A stretch of DNA of 64,000 nucleotides from Streptococcus oralis (GTDB lineage Bacteria > Bacillota > Bacilli > Lactobacillales > Streptococcaceae): positions 53,555-117,554 of the forward strand of contig NZ_QEWJ01000007.1 of the NCBI RefSeq assembly GCF_004127215.1, given 5' to 3'. Made by a program: the position numbers and the translations under genes. How positions within the stretch are numbered: the first letter of the stretch is position 1; each line of letters starts with the position of its first letter. Shown piece after piece: positions 46,395 to 54,666 of the stretch. The notes beneath the pieces are model-generated. The model made no database searches and was not told the origin of the DNA. It was given only the letters and a program-made list of their open reading frames with translations.

Positions 46395-47324
46395 ATGAAA
46401 AAGTTTTCAAAGACCTTGAGAGATAACTGGATTTTTCTCTTGATGGTTTTACCAGGGGCTCTCTGGCTGATTCTATTCTTTTACATTCCAGTATTTGGGA
46501 ATGTGGTCGCCTTTAAAGACTACCATATGACCAGTAATGGTTTCATAGATAGTATTGTGAATAGTAAATGGGTCGGGTTAGATAATTTCAGATTCTTGTT
46601 TAGTTCAAAAGATGCCTTTATCATCACTCGAAATACTGTTCTTTACAATCTCGGCTTCATCTTTATCGGTTTGATTGTATCAGTAGGGATTGCCATCATC
46701 CTCAGCGAGCTTCGCTCTAAGAGAATGGTTAAGATTTTCCAAACGTCTATGTTGTTCCCTTACTTCCTGTCATGGGTTATCATTAGTTTCTTTACAGATG
46801 CCTTCCTAAACATTGACAAAGGGGTCTTCAACCATTTCTTAACATCCATTGGCATGAAGGAAGTCAACTTCTACGCTGACTTAGGCATTTGGCCATACCT
46901 TCTCCTTTTCCTAGGTATTTGGAAAGGCTTTGGATATAGCAGTGTCATGTACTATGCGACGATCATGGGAATTGACCCAACTTACTACGAAGCAGCAACA
47001 GTGGACGGGGCTAGCAAGTGGCAACGTATTCGCAACGTAACCATTCCTCAGTTGACTCCGCTTGTAACAGTTTTGACCATCCTTGCAGTCGGAAATATCT
47101 TCCGTGCAGACTTTGGTCTCTTCTATCAAATCCCACACAATGCTGGTCAGCTTTACAATGTAACCAATGTTTTGGACGTATATGTCTTTAATGGTTTGAC
47201 TCAGACAGCAGATATCGGTATGGCTTCAGCAGCCGGTCTTTACCAATCCGTTGTCGGTTTGATTCTGGTTATCCTATCAAACTTGCTTGCAAGACGAGTC
47301 GATCCAAACTCAGCTTTGTTCTAG
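46395..47324 (+). CDS. N-glycan ABC importer permease 1 (NgtP1-like)
   Basis: 309-aa inner-membrane permease of the LplB/UgpA type with six hydrophobic segments and the EAA loop EAATVDGASKWQRIRNVTIPQL. With the next two genes it corresponds to pneumococcal SP_0090-0092, described as an N-glycan importer. No ATPase is encoded here, as usual for streptococcal sugar importers that share MsmK. RBS GGGAGG before ATG. Confidence 0.88.
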   Translation: MKKFSKTLRDNWIFLLMVLPGALWLILFFYIPVFGNVVAFKDYHMTSNGFIDSIVNSKWVGLDNFRFLFSSKDAFIITRNTVLYNLGFIFIGLIVSVGIAIILSELRSKRMVKIFQTSMLFPYFLSWVIISFFTDAFLNIDKGVFNHFLTSIGMKEVNFYADLGIWPYLLLFLGIWKGFGYSSVMYYATIMGIDPTYYEAATVDGASKWQRIRNVTIPQLTPLVTVLTILAVGNIFRADFGLFYQIPHNAGQLYNVTNVLDVYVFNGLTQTADIGMASAAGLYQSVVGLILVILSNLLARRVDPNSALF

Positions 47325-47337
47325 AAAGGAGGAGAAT

Positions 47338-48261
47338 ATGGCAGAAAAGAAAATTAAAAAAGAAAAAATCGATAATGTCGGCATTCACTCCTTCAGTAAG
47401 AAAGCAGATATCTTCTTTAGTATCCTCTCTGGTTTGATCGCTCTTTCTTGTATCTTGCCCTTTATCTTCGTTATCATCATTTCGGTGACAGACGAAAAGA
47501 GCATCCTCCAGTATGGATATAGCTTTTTCCCTTCGAAATTTGGTGTAGATGGATTCCAGTTCTTAGCTCAGTTTAAAGATAAGATTCTCCAAGCGCTCTT
47601 TATCTCAGTTTTTGTAACCGTAGTCGGAACAGTGACCAACGTCTTTATTACAACCACTTATGCCTACGCCATCTCACGGACAACCTTTAAGTACCGTAGA
47701 TTCTTCACAATCTTTGCCCTTCTTAGTATGTTGTTCAATGCTGGTTTGGTACCAGGCTATATCGTGGTCACTCGTTTGCTTCAACTTGGTGATACGGTTT
47801 GGGCCTTGATTGTTCCAATGCTTCTCTCACCATTCAACATCATCTTGATGCGTTCCTTCTTCAAGAAGACCATTCCAGAAGCCATTCTAGAATCTGCTCG
47901 TATCGATGGTGCCAGTGAAGCACGGATCTTCTTCCAGATTTGTTTACCATTGTCACTTCCAGGTATCGCAACTATCACGCTTTTGACAGCTCTTGGTTTC
48001 TGGAACGACTGGTTCAACGCCCTTCTTTACATCAAGAGTGACAACTTGTATCCATTGCAATATTTGCTCATGCAAATCCAACAAAATATGGACTACATTG
48101 CAAAAGCAGTCGGCCTATCTGGCCAACTGGGAGTCGCTCTACCAAAAGAAACAGGTCGTATGGCCATGGTTGTTGTTGCAACCCTTCCAATCGCGATTCT
48201 GTACCCATTCTTCCAACGCTACTTTGTTAAAGGTTTGACCATCGGTGGTGTGAAAGAATAG
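47338..48261 (+). CDS. N-glycan ABC importer permease 2 (NgtP2-like)
   Basis: 307-aa second permease of the YtcP/UgpE type with six hydrophobic segments and the EAA loop ESARIDGASEARIFFQICLPLS. Start 47338 has AAAGGAGG six bases upstream; the in-frame ATG at 47287 lies inside the preceding gene. Two hairpins separate it from the binding protein gene. Confidence 0.88.
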   Translation: MAEKKIKKEKIDNVGIHSFSKKADIFFSILSGLIALSCILPFIFVIIISVTDEKSILQYGYSFFPSKFGVDGFQFLAQFKDKILQALFISVFVTVVGTVTNVFITTTYAYAISRTTFKYRRFFTIFALLSMLFNAGLVPGYIVVTRLLQLGDTVWALIVPMLLSPFNIILMRSFFKKTIPEAILESARIDGASEARIFFQICLPLSLPGIATITLLTALGFWNDWFNALLYIKSDNLYPLQYLLMQIQQNMDYIAKAVGLSGQLGVALPKETGRMAMVVVATLPIAILYPFFQRYFVKGLTIGGVKE

Positions 48262-48269
48262 CACTTGTT

Positions 48270-48317
48270 GAGAAACACCGTTTCTCCCTTCCCAACTTCA
48301 TCTTAGTGACTGAAGTT
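48270..48317 (+). other. Two tandem hairpins in the permease-binding protein gap
   Basis: GAGAAAC, ACC, GTTTCTC (48270-48286) and AACTTCA, ten bases, TGAAGTT (48294-48317). No T run follows. Such hairpins often block 3' decay or mark processing, letting the binding protein mRNA outlast the permease mRNA. Confidence 0.5.
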
Positions 48318-48369
48318 ACAATTCATTAAATCGTTTATAAGTTTAAAAATAAAAAAAGGAGTTTTTATC

Positions 48370-49854
48370 ATGAAAAACTGGAAAAAATATGCTTTTGCAT
48401 CTGCTAGCGTAGTCGCTTTGGCTGCTGGTCTTGCTGCCTGTGGAAACCTTACAGGTAACAACAAAAAAGCTGCTGACGCTACTTCAGGTGAAAAAACTGT
48501 TATCAAAATGTACCAAATCGGTGACAAACCAGACAACTTGGATGAATTGCTAGAAAATGCCAACAAAATCATCGAAGAAAAAGTTGGTGCTAAATTGGAT
48601 ATCCAATACCTTGGCTGGGGTGACTACGGTAAGAAAATGTCAGTTATCACATCATCAGGTGAAAACTACGATATCGCTTTTGCAGATAACTATGTCGTAA
48701 ATGCTCAAAAAGGTGCTTACGCTGACTTGACAGAATTGTACAAGAAAGAAGGAGCAGAGCTTTACAAAGCACTTGATCCAGCTTACATCAAAGGGAACAC
48801 TGTAAACGGTAAGATTTACGCTGTTCCAGTTGCAGCCAACGTTGCATCATCTCAAAACTTTGCCTTTAACGGCGCTCTTCTTGCCAAATATGGCATTGAC
48901 ATTTCAGGTGTCACTTCATACGAAACACTTGAACCAGTCTTGAAACAAATCAAAGAAAAAGCTCCAGACGTAGTACCATTTGCGGTTACGAAGAACTTTA
49001 TCCCATCTGATAACTTTGACTACCCAGTGCCAAATGGACTTCCATTCGTTATCGACCTTGAAGGAGATACTACTAAGATCGTAAACCGTTACGAAGTACC
49101 TCGTTTCAAAGAACACTTGAAGACTCTTCACAAATTCTATGAAGCAGGATATATTCCAAAAGACGTAGCAACAAGCGACACTTCATTTGACCTTCAACAA
49201 GATACTTGGTTCGTTCGTGAAGAAACAGTAGGACCAGCTGACTATGGTAACAGCTTGCTTTCACGTGTTGCTAACAAAGACATCCAAATCAAACCAATCA
49301 CTAACTTTATCAAGAAAAATCAAACAACACAAGTTGCTAACTTTGTCATCTCAAACAACTCTAAGAACAAAGAAAAATCAATGGAAGTGTTGAATCTCTT
49401 GAACACAAACCCAGAACTCTTGAACGGACTTGTTTACGGTCCAGAAGGCAAGAACTGGGAAAAAGTTGAAGGTAAAGAAAACCGTGTTCGCGTCCTTGAT
49501 GGATACAAAGGAAACACTCACATGTCAGGTTGGAACACTGGTAACAACTGGATCCTTTACATCAACGAAAACGTTACAGACCAACAAATCGAAGATTCTA
49601 AGAAACAATTGGCAGAAGCTAAAGAATCTCCAGCGCTTGGATTCATCTTTAACACTGACAGTGTCAAATCTGAAATTTCAGCAATCTCTAACACAATGCA
49701 ACAATTCGATACAGCTATCAACACTGGTACTGTAGACCCAGATAAAGCAATCCCAGAATTGATGGAAAAATTGAAATCTGAAGGTGCCTACGAAAAAGTA
49801 TTGAACGAAATGCAAAAACAATACGACGAATTCTTGAAAAACAAAAAATCATAA
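48370..49854 (+). CDS. N-glycan-binding lipoprotein (NgtS-like)
   Basis: 494-aa extracellular solute-binding lipoprotein, lipobox GLAACG (about 20-25). Family 1-type binding protein: opening TVIKMYQIGDKPDNLDELLE, DIQYLGWGDYGKKM, then NMAFADNYVVNAQKG-like core region. Codon use is strongly biased to a few codons (GAA, AAA, AAC), as for highly expressed genes. Its substrate is inferred as complex N-glycan pieces from similarity in arrangement to SP_0092 and from the adjoining glycosidases. Confidence 0.87.
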   Translation: MKNWKKYAFASASVVALAAGLAACGNLTGNNKKAADATSGEKTVIKMYQIGDKPDNLDELLENANKIIEEKVGAKLDIQYLGWGDYGKKMSVITSSGENYDIAFADNYVVNAQKGAYADLTELYKKEGAELYKALDPAYIKGNTVNGKIYAVPVAANVASSQNFAFNGALLAKYGIDISGVTSYETLEPVLKQIKEKAPDVVPFAVTKNFIPSDNFDYPVPNGLPFVIDLEGDTTKIVNRYEVPRFKEHLKTLHKFYEAGYIPKDVATSDTSFDLQQDTWFVREETVGPADYGNSLLSRVANKDIQIKPITNFIKKNQTTQVANFVISNNSKNKEKSMEVLNLLNTNPELLNGLVYGPEGKNWEKVEGKENRVRVLDGYKGNTHMSGWNTGNNWILYINENVTDQQIEDSKKQLAEAKESPALGFIFNTDSVKSEISAISNTMQQFDTAINTGTVDPDKAIPELMEKLKSEGAYEKVLNEMQKQYDEFLKNKKS

Positions 49855-49897
49855 GATCGATTGATTTCGTGTATTCATTCCTAATTCCTAAAAATGT

Positions 49898-49940
49898 GAT
49901 CACTGCCTTCCTTAGTTCTCTAGGGGAGGTAGTGATTTTT
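49898..49940 (+). terminator. Terminator of the importer operon
   Basis: ATCACTGCC... pairs with ...GGTAGTGAT, with G-U pairs and a small bulge, followed by TTTTT. Confidence 0.75.
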
Positions 49941-50040
49941 AGGATGCAAATCAAAAAATTGAGAGAATTATCTTCGATTCGGTATAGTTACTGATAAAGT
50001 GCAGTGGCAGGTCTCCCTATATAATTTCCGGTCAAATAAA

Positions 50041-50069
50041 TTGCATTCGTTTTCCTAAGTGGGTATACT
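50041..50069 (+). promoter_or_regulatory. trhO promoter
   Basis: TTGCAT (50041-50046), a 17-base spacer and TATACT (50064-50069). Confidence 0.7.
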
Positions 50070-50125
50070 AGTATAGTTAGATGAAAAATTCTGAAAATTT
50101 AAGAATAGAAAAGAGAACAAATCTT

Positions 50126-51112
50126 ATGGCAAAAGATATTCGTGTCTTACTTTACTACCTCTATACTCCAATTGAAAATGCAGAGCAATTTGCGGCAGAT
50201 CACTTGGCTTTCTGTAAATCAATCGGCCTCAAAGGTCGTATCCTAGTCGCTGACGAGGGAATCAACGGAACCGTTTCAGGTGACTACGAAACAACTCAAA
50301 AATACATGGACTACGTTCACAGCCTCCCAGGAATGGAAGACCTCTGGTTCAAGATTGACGAAGAAAGTGAACAAGCCTTCAAGAAGATGTTTGTTCGCTA
50401 CAAGAAAGAAATTGTCCACCTTGGTTTGGAAGACAATGATTTTGACAATGACATCAACCCACTTGAAACAACAGGTGCTTACTTGTCTCCAAAAGAGTTC
50501 AAAGAAGCCCTTCTTGACGAAGATACAGTGGTCCTTGACACACGTAATGATTATGAGTACGACCTAGGACACTTCCGCGGAGCTATTCGCCCAGACATCC
50601 GCAACTTCCGTGAGTTGCCACAATGGGTTCGTGACAACAAGGAAAAATTCATGGACAAGCGCGTGGTTGTTTACTGTACTGGTGGTGTTCGCTGTGAGAA
50701 ATTCTCAGGCTGGATGGTGCGTGAAGGCTACAAAGATGTCGGTCAGCTTCATGGCGGTATCGCAACTTACGGTAAAGATCCAGAAGTTCAAGGTGAGCTT
50801 TGGGATGGGAAAATGTACGTCTTTGACGAGCGTATCGCAGTCGATGTCAACCATGTTAACCCAACCATCGTAGGGAAAGACTGGTTTGATGGAACACCAT
50901 GTGAACGCTATGTCAACTGTGGAAATCCTTTCTGTAACCGTCGTATCCTAACATCAGAAGAAAATGAAGACAAGTACCTTCGTGGCTGCTCACACGAGTG
51001 TCGTGTTCACCCACGTAACCGCTATGTTTCAGAAAATGAATTGACACAAGCAGAAGTGGTGGAGCGCCTAGCTGCTATCGGTGAAAGCTTGGAAACAGTG
51101 GTAGCTCAGTAA
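50126..51112 (+). CDS. trhO: tRNA uridine(34) hydroxylase, rhodanese type
   Basis: 328 aa (UPF0176 family). TrhO proteins hydroxylate the wobble uridine of some tRNAs on the way to mo5U or cmo5U-type bases. Opening [20 protein letters not shown], the N-terminal domain GIKGR-like [19 protein letters not shown], then a rhodanese domain with active-site loop [10 protein letters not shown] (about residues 186-195) and a cysteine-rich tail ([23 protein letters not shown]). I start at 50126, where homology begins; 50081 lies just after the promoter and would add 15 unlikely residues. Confidence 0.9.
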   Translation: MAKDIRVLLYYLYTPIENAEQFAADHLAFCKSIGLKGRILVADEGINGTVSGDYETTQKYMDYVHSLPGMEDLWFKIDEESEQAFKKMFVRYKKEIVHLGLEDNDFDNDINPLETTGAYLSPKEFKEALLDEDTVVLDTRNDYEYDLGHFRGAIRPDIRNFRELPQWVRDNKEKFMDKRVVVYCTGGVRCEKFSGWMVREGYKDVGQLHGGIATYGKDPEVQGELWDGKMYVFDERIAVDVNHVNPTIVGKDWFDGTPCERYVNCGNPFCNRRILTSEENEDKYLRGCSHECRVHPRNRYVSENELTQAEVVERLAAIGESLETVVAQ

Positions 51113-51127
51113 TAAGGAGAGATCCTA

Positions 51128-51436
51128 ATGGAAAAATTTTGCGTTTATGGTAAATTAATTGCCAAAGAAGGAAAGGCGCAGGAACTTGCTGCTTATATGC
51201 AAGAAGTTGTTAAAGAAATGCAAAATCTTGATACTTGTTTCTGCTATATCTTAGGAGAGAAAGCAGACGAACCCAACAGCATCTATATTTATGAAGTTTG
51301 GGAGAGCGAGCAAGCTCACAATGACAGTCTGACCTTGGAAGTTTTTCAAAATCTCATTGCAAAAGCTAGACCCATTATTGCAGGCATGGAAAATTTACAT
51401 AAGCTGACTATTTTTGATGGTAAGGCAAGTTTCTAA
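51128..51436 (+). CDS. ABM-domain (quinol monooxygenase-like) protein
   Basis: 102-aa protein of the antibiotic biosynthesis monooxygenase fold: KFCVYGKLIAKEGKAQELAA, then DTCFCYILGEKADEPNSIYIYEVWES, the typical beta-strand and W-E pattern. Family members include YgiN-like quinol monooxygenases and heme-degrading enzymes. The substrate is unknown. Starts 16 bases after trhO with AAGGAGAGA upstream, probably in one operon. Confidence 0.82.
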   Translation: MEKFCVYGKLIAKEGKAQELAAYMQEVVKEMQNLDTCFCYILGEKADEPNSIYIYEVWESEQAHNDSLTLEVFQNLIAKARPIIAGMENLHKLTIFDGKASF

Positions 51437-51454
51437 ATTCCTAAGAAAAACTAA

Positions 51455-51488
51455 AAACTTTAGACGACTCAAGCGTCTAAAGTTTTTT
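51455..51488 (+). terminator. Terminator after the ABM gene
   Basis: AAACTTTAGACG and CGTCTAAAGTTT form a perfect 12-bp stem, then T run. Confidence 0.93.
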
Positions 51489-51636
51489 TCATCATTTATC
51501 TACAGGTAAAAGGTTTGTTGGACAGAGATTTGGGAAAGCAGACTATTTCCTCATGTTTTTGAGGCATCTCGCGGAGTATCACTTGATTTCTGATTTTCTT
51601 TCTTCGGTTTTGATTTTTTGTCCTTTCTTTTTGATG

Positions 51637-51645
51637 TGATATAAT
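51637..51645 (+). promoter_or_regulatory. Extended -10 promoter of the AraC operon
   Basis: TG, A, TATAAT: an extended -10 at 51637-51645, 32 bases before the AraC start. Confidence 0.6.
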
Positions 51646-51676
51646 GAGTTTAAATAAATGGGAAAGGAGCAGGTCT

Positions 51677-52480
51677 ATGTCTAAAGCTATCATGGAAGAA
51701 GTGGCAGCCTATCTGCGTCAGCATGCAGATGAAGAGCTGAGTCTGACCGATTTGGCTGAGCATTTCCATTATAGTCCTTTCCATCTATCCAGAACTTTCA
51801 AGAAAAAGATGGGATTTTCTATCAAGCAATATATGGAAGCTCTTAAGATGGAAAAAGGGATTCAGGAGATTGTAGAAAGCCGGCAAAATGTGACCGAGAC
51901 ATCTATGGAAGCTGGTTATGATAGTCTAGGCAGTTTTTCCAATACTTTTAAGCGGCATACTGGACTTTCGCCTAAAAAATACTACCAAGAATCAACCAAG
52001 GCTTATGATTTTCTGGTAAAACAGCTGGATGAGAAGGGAGCTTTGTTGCATCAGGATCCTGACCACAAAAGTGGCAATCGGTTGACTGTGGCGTTATCTT
52101 ATCCCGAGGGGTATGAACCACGCATTAGCTGTGTCGGGCTGTTTAAAACCCGAATACCCAAAGAAGAGCCGATTATCGGAGTAGCACTGAGTCAGGAGAG
52201 CCGGTTTACTTTTGAAAATGTACCCGATGGTCGCTACTATCTTTTGGCCTGTGAATTGCTGGAGGATTTACGCCTAACTAAAAACTATGTCTTGAAGCAT
52301 AACTTTCGCTGGGGCAGCGATGAGCCTCTCACTTTTGCAGGCGATAGCATCTATCAAGAGGAAATCAGCATGCGCAGGCCCTTGCCGAGCGATCCACCTA
52401 TTACAGTTAATCTTCCAGTTTTAATCATGCGTTCCCTAGCCAAACAAGCGCAATTGAGAATAAGAAAATTTTTATCCTAA
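51677..52480 (+). CDS. AraC-family regulator
   Basis: 267 aa with the two-HTH AraC domain at the N terminus: LSLTDLAEHFHYSPFHLSRTFKKKMGFSIKQY and SLGSFSNTFKRHTGLSPKKYYQE (about 20-108). The C-terminal region (about 110-267) carries no family I recognise; it is unrelated to GyrI by eye but could be a ligand-sensing domain. Start 51677 has AAAGGAGC upstream; the ATG at 51644 lies inside the -10. The following VOC and TfoX-N genes are probably cotranscribed. Confidence 0.88.
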   Translation: MSKAIMEEVAAYLRQHADEELSLTDLAEHFHYSPFHLSRTFKKKMGFSIKQYMEALKMEKGIQEIVESRQNVTETSMEAGYDSLGSFSNTFKRHTGLSPKKYYQESTKAYDFLVKQLDEKGALLHQDPDHKSGNRLTVALSYPEGYEPRISCVGLFKTRIPKEEPIIGVALSQESRFTFENVPDGRYYLLACELLEDLRLTKNYVLKHNFRWGSDEPLTFAGDSIYQEEISMRRPLPSDPPITVNLPVLIMRSLAKQAQLRIRKFLS

Positions 52481-52536
52481 TTGATAAACTGATACTAGAG
52501 ATTTATTCTCAGATATAAAAAATTGGAGGAACAATA

Positions 52537-52953
52537 ATGAAATTAGACGTGTTTTTAAGTTTTAATGGTCAGGCCGAAGAAGCTTTTCGTTTTTATGCAG
52601 ATCTTTTTCAGACAGAGATAAAGGGACTTGTCCGAGCCAGTGATATGATGGATCCAGCTGACCTTCCTGCAGCAAAACGGGATAAGATTGCTTGGATTGC
52701 CTTAGATACGGAAAACTTGACCCTGAATGGTGAGGATGTAGGCATTTTTAACGACCTATCTATTCCTAGCAATCATCAGCCCAATCAATGGTTAGTTCTG
52801 AGCCCAGACAGTAGAGAAGAAGCCGATGAGCTTTTTGCTAAGCTTGCTGAAGGTGGACAGATTCTCTATGCTCTAGAGAATCAATTTTTTGCTAAGTTTT
52901 ATGCCCGCTTAATTGACCGTTTTGGTATCGGCTGGGATGTGATGATGAATTAG
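52537..52953 (+). CDS. VOC-family protein (PhnB/glyoxalase-like)
   Basis: 138 aa with the vicinal oxygen chelate pattern of PhnB-like proteins: MKLDVFLSFNGQAEEAFRFY at the start, LTLNGEDVGIFND in the middle, and FYARLIDRFGIGWDVMMN at the end. No reaction can be assigned. Nine bases separate it from the TfoX-N gene. GGAGGA lies before the ATG. Confidence 0.82.
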   Translation: MKLDVFLSFNGQAEEAFRFYADLFQTEIKGLVRASDMMDPADLPAAKRDKIAWIALDTENLTLNGEDVGIFNDLSIPSNHQPNQWLVLSPDSREEADELFAKLAEGGQILYALENQFFAKFYARLIDRFGIGWDVMMN

Positions 52954-52962
52954 AGGAGAGCG

Positions 52963-53322
52963 ATGGCGTATAGTAAATCTTTAGCTCAACAGATTCGTAC
53001 CATTTTAGCTACTGAACTTCCTCCTCATGTTTTTGAAGAAGAGGTAGAAGAGAAGAAGATGTTTGGTGGTTTGGCTTTTATGGTCCGTGGTAAGATGACC
53101 GTTACTGTGAGTTCGAGAAGTCAAGAGCTTGTCATGGTCCGCATTGGTAAGGAAATGGAAAAGCAGGTCCTGCCTAAAAATGGTGCCAGTGTGACTTTAA
53201 TGAAGGGTAGGCTTTATCATGGCTATATTGATTTAGATGGTGAAGCACAAAAAGAACTGTCTTACTGGATCAAGCTAGCCTTGTCCTACAATCAGGAGCT
53301 GACGCAGCAGGATAAAAAGTAA
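52963..53322 (+). CDS. TfoX N-terminal domain protein
   Basis: 119 aa matching the TfoX/Sxy N-terminal domain: VEEKKMFGGLAFMVRGKMTVTV and a later LMKGRLYHGYIDLDGEAQKELSYW. The C-terminal TfoX domain is absent. Despite the name, a competence role is not expected in streptococci, where SigX drives competence. Last gene of the AraC-VOC-TfoX group. Confidence 0.8.
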   Translation: MAYSKSLAQQIRTILATELPPHVFEEEVEEKKMFGGLAFMVRGKMTVTVSSRSQELVMVRIGKEMEKQVLPKNGASVTLMKGRLYHGYIDLDGEAQKELSYWIKLALSYNQELTQQDKK

Positions 53323-53546
53323 GAAGAGCTCAGAATGAGTCTTGCTTTCTTAGAAGTTTATTCATTGCCTTTTTATGAAATTCAGATATATTCTCAGAAT
53401 ATGTATTGATTTTGTGACTTTAATTAGCAAGATTTTATGAAAATAAATCCTATACGAAGAAATGATGCTAAGAAGGAACATATAGGCAATTAAATTGATA
53501 AGCAAATTAAAAAGATATATGAGATTATAAAGAAATACTTACCTTA

Positions 53547-53577
53547 AATAAAGACGATTCCTTTGGTCGTCTTTATT
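53547..53577 (+). terminator. Terminator-like hairpin
   Basis: AATAAAGACGA and TCGTCTTTATT form a perfect 11-bp stem around a nine-base loop. The A and T arms allow function in either direction. Confidence 0.75.
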
Positions 53578-53707
53578 GCATTTCTAGGGTTTGTGAATAC
53601 CGATTACTTTTAGTCTGCTGAATGTCAAGCAATTTTCAGGGGCTGTTTTTCTATGCTTTTTATCTAAAAATCTAAAGTTTGTTTCTGTATCTTTCAGGAA
53701 AATAGGT

Positions 53708-53730
53708 TATACTATATGTAAACGATTTCA
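53708..53730 (+). promoter_or_regulatory. TATACT -10 and perfect cre box
   Basis: TATACT (53708-53713) is followed by TGTAAACGATTTCA (53717-53730), a full match to cre TGWNANCGNTNWCA on the expected start site. The layout is the same as at the importer operon (46319-46343). CcpA control of the next gene is expected. Confidence 0.8.
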
Positions 53731-53743
53731 AAGGAGGCCGGTT

Positions 53744-54604
53744 ATGGCGAAAACATTTTTTATCCCAAATAAAGAAAGCATCCTAGGACAACAGGAGGTC
53801 TTGACTGCCAAGTCCATCTTGGCCTTGGTGGAGGGCTTGGAGTCGCATAGTTATAATGCCGTCTATCTCCGTCAGCCCCTCAATCGTCTCGAGTACATGG
53901 AGTGTGGGATTGTAGGTCAGTCGCAATTTCTCTTCAAGGTGAACTATGCGGATAGTCGAAAAGGCTATCAAGTGGTGATTCCAGACTTCCTTACTAGAGC
54001 GGACTGGGAGATTGTAGAAGCTCTCCTCCAAGCCCTATCAAACAAGTTGGGTGAGGCAGTAGAAGGGCTAGAAGGGTTTGACTTTGAAACCTATTTCCGA
54101 CAAACGGTCAAGCATTATCTAGCGGATAAGGCGGTTCGTTTAGTATATTGTCAAGGACTCTTGTCCCCTATCTATCTCAACAAGGAATACCTCGAGAGCT
54201 TTTTGGCTGAGGATGGATTGGCACATTTTGAAGAGCTGGTCAAGAAGGTTCAAGGATCTGATGCCTACCTTGCCAGTGTGAAATTTTACCCAGATGCTCA
54301 AGGCAAGGTGCACGGTATCTATCACCTAGCCCAGGGAGTCAAGACAATTTTGCCAAAGGAACCCTTTGTACCAGCTCCTTATACCGAGCAGCTGGCAGGC
54401 AAGGAGCTTGTTTGGGAGATTGACCTAGTGGCGATTTCTGGTGATGGTTCAAAAGCCGAAGACTACGAATCCATCGCTCGCTTGGACTATGCAAGATTCC
54501 TAGAGTCACTACCAACAGAATTTTACCACCAACTAGATGCCAATCAATTAGAAGTACAACCCATCCTAGGACAAGATTTTGAAGGATTGGCAAGCATCGA
54601 GTAA
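53744..54604 (+). CDS. DUF4299 family protein
   Basis: 286-aa soluble protein, MAKTFFIPNKESILGQQEVL at the start. I recognise it as the streptococcal DUF4299 type (SP_0096-like). No catalytic motif, signal peptide or membrane segment is visible. AAAGGAGG lies before the ATG. A perfect cre box in the promoter suggests that it is repressed on preferred sugars, the only functional hint. Confidence 0.75.
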   Translation: MAKTFFIPNKESILGQQEVLTAKSILALVEGLESHSYNAVYLRQPLNRLEYMECGIVGQSQFLFKVNYADSRKGYQVVIPDFLTRADWEIVEALLQALSNKLGEAVEGLEGFDFETYFRQTVKHYLADKAVRLVYCQGLLSPIYLNKEYLESFLAEDGLAHFEELVKKVQGSDAYLASVKFYPDAQGKVHGIYHLAQGVKTILPKEPFVPAPYTEQLAGKELVWEIDLVAISGDGSKAEDYESIARLDYARFLESLPTEFYHQLDANQLEVQPILGQDFEGLASIE

Positions 54605-54630
54605 GCCTTGTTTAAAAAAGAGTAAGCATA

Positions 54631-54664
54631 AAAATCCCTGTCATTAACAAATGGCAGGGATTTT
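54631..54664. terminator. Bidirectional terminator
   Basis: AAAATCCCTGTCATT and AATGGCAGGGATTTT around a short loop (one G-T pair), between converging genes. Confidence 0.9.
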
Positions 54665-54666
54665 GG

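Larger units (their letters stand above)
53323..53743 (+). other. Intergenic region with an ORF remnant, terminator and cre promoter
   Basis: AT-rich. A frame from 53437 to 53547 reads MKINPIRRNDAKKEHIGN, TAA, IDKQIKKIYEIIKKYLP, TAA, with both parts in one frame. It may be a degraded small gene or chance; nothing else supports it. The stop at 53545 runs into the terminator at 53547. Confidence 0.35.

Noticed and set aside
53437-53547. Small gene split by TAA in the gap before the DUF4299 gene
   Set aside because: Only 36 codons, no ribosome binding site and no recognisable protein; an AT-rich gap gives such frames by chance. Kept only as a note in the intergenic entry.
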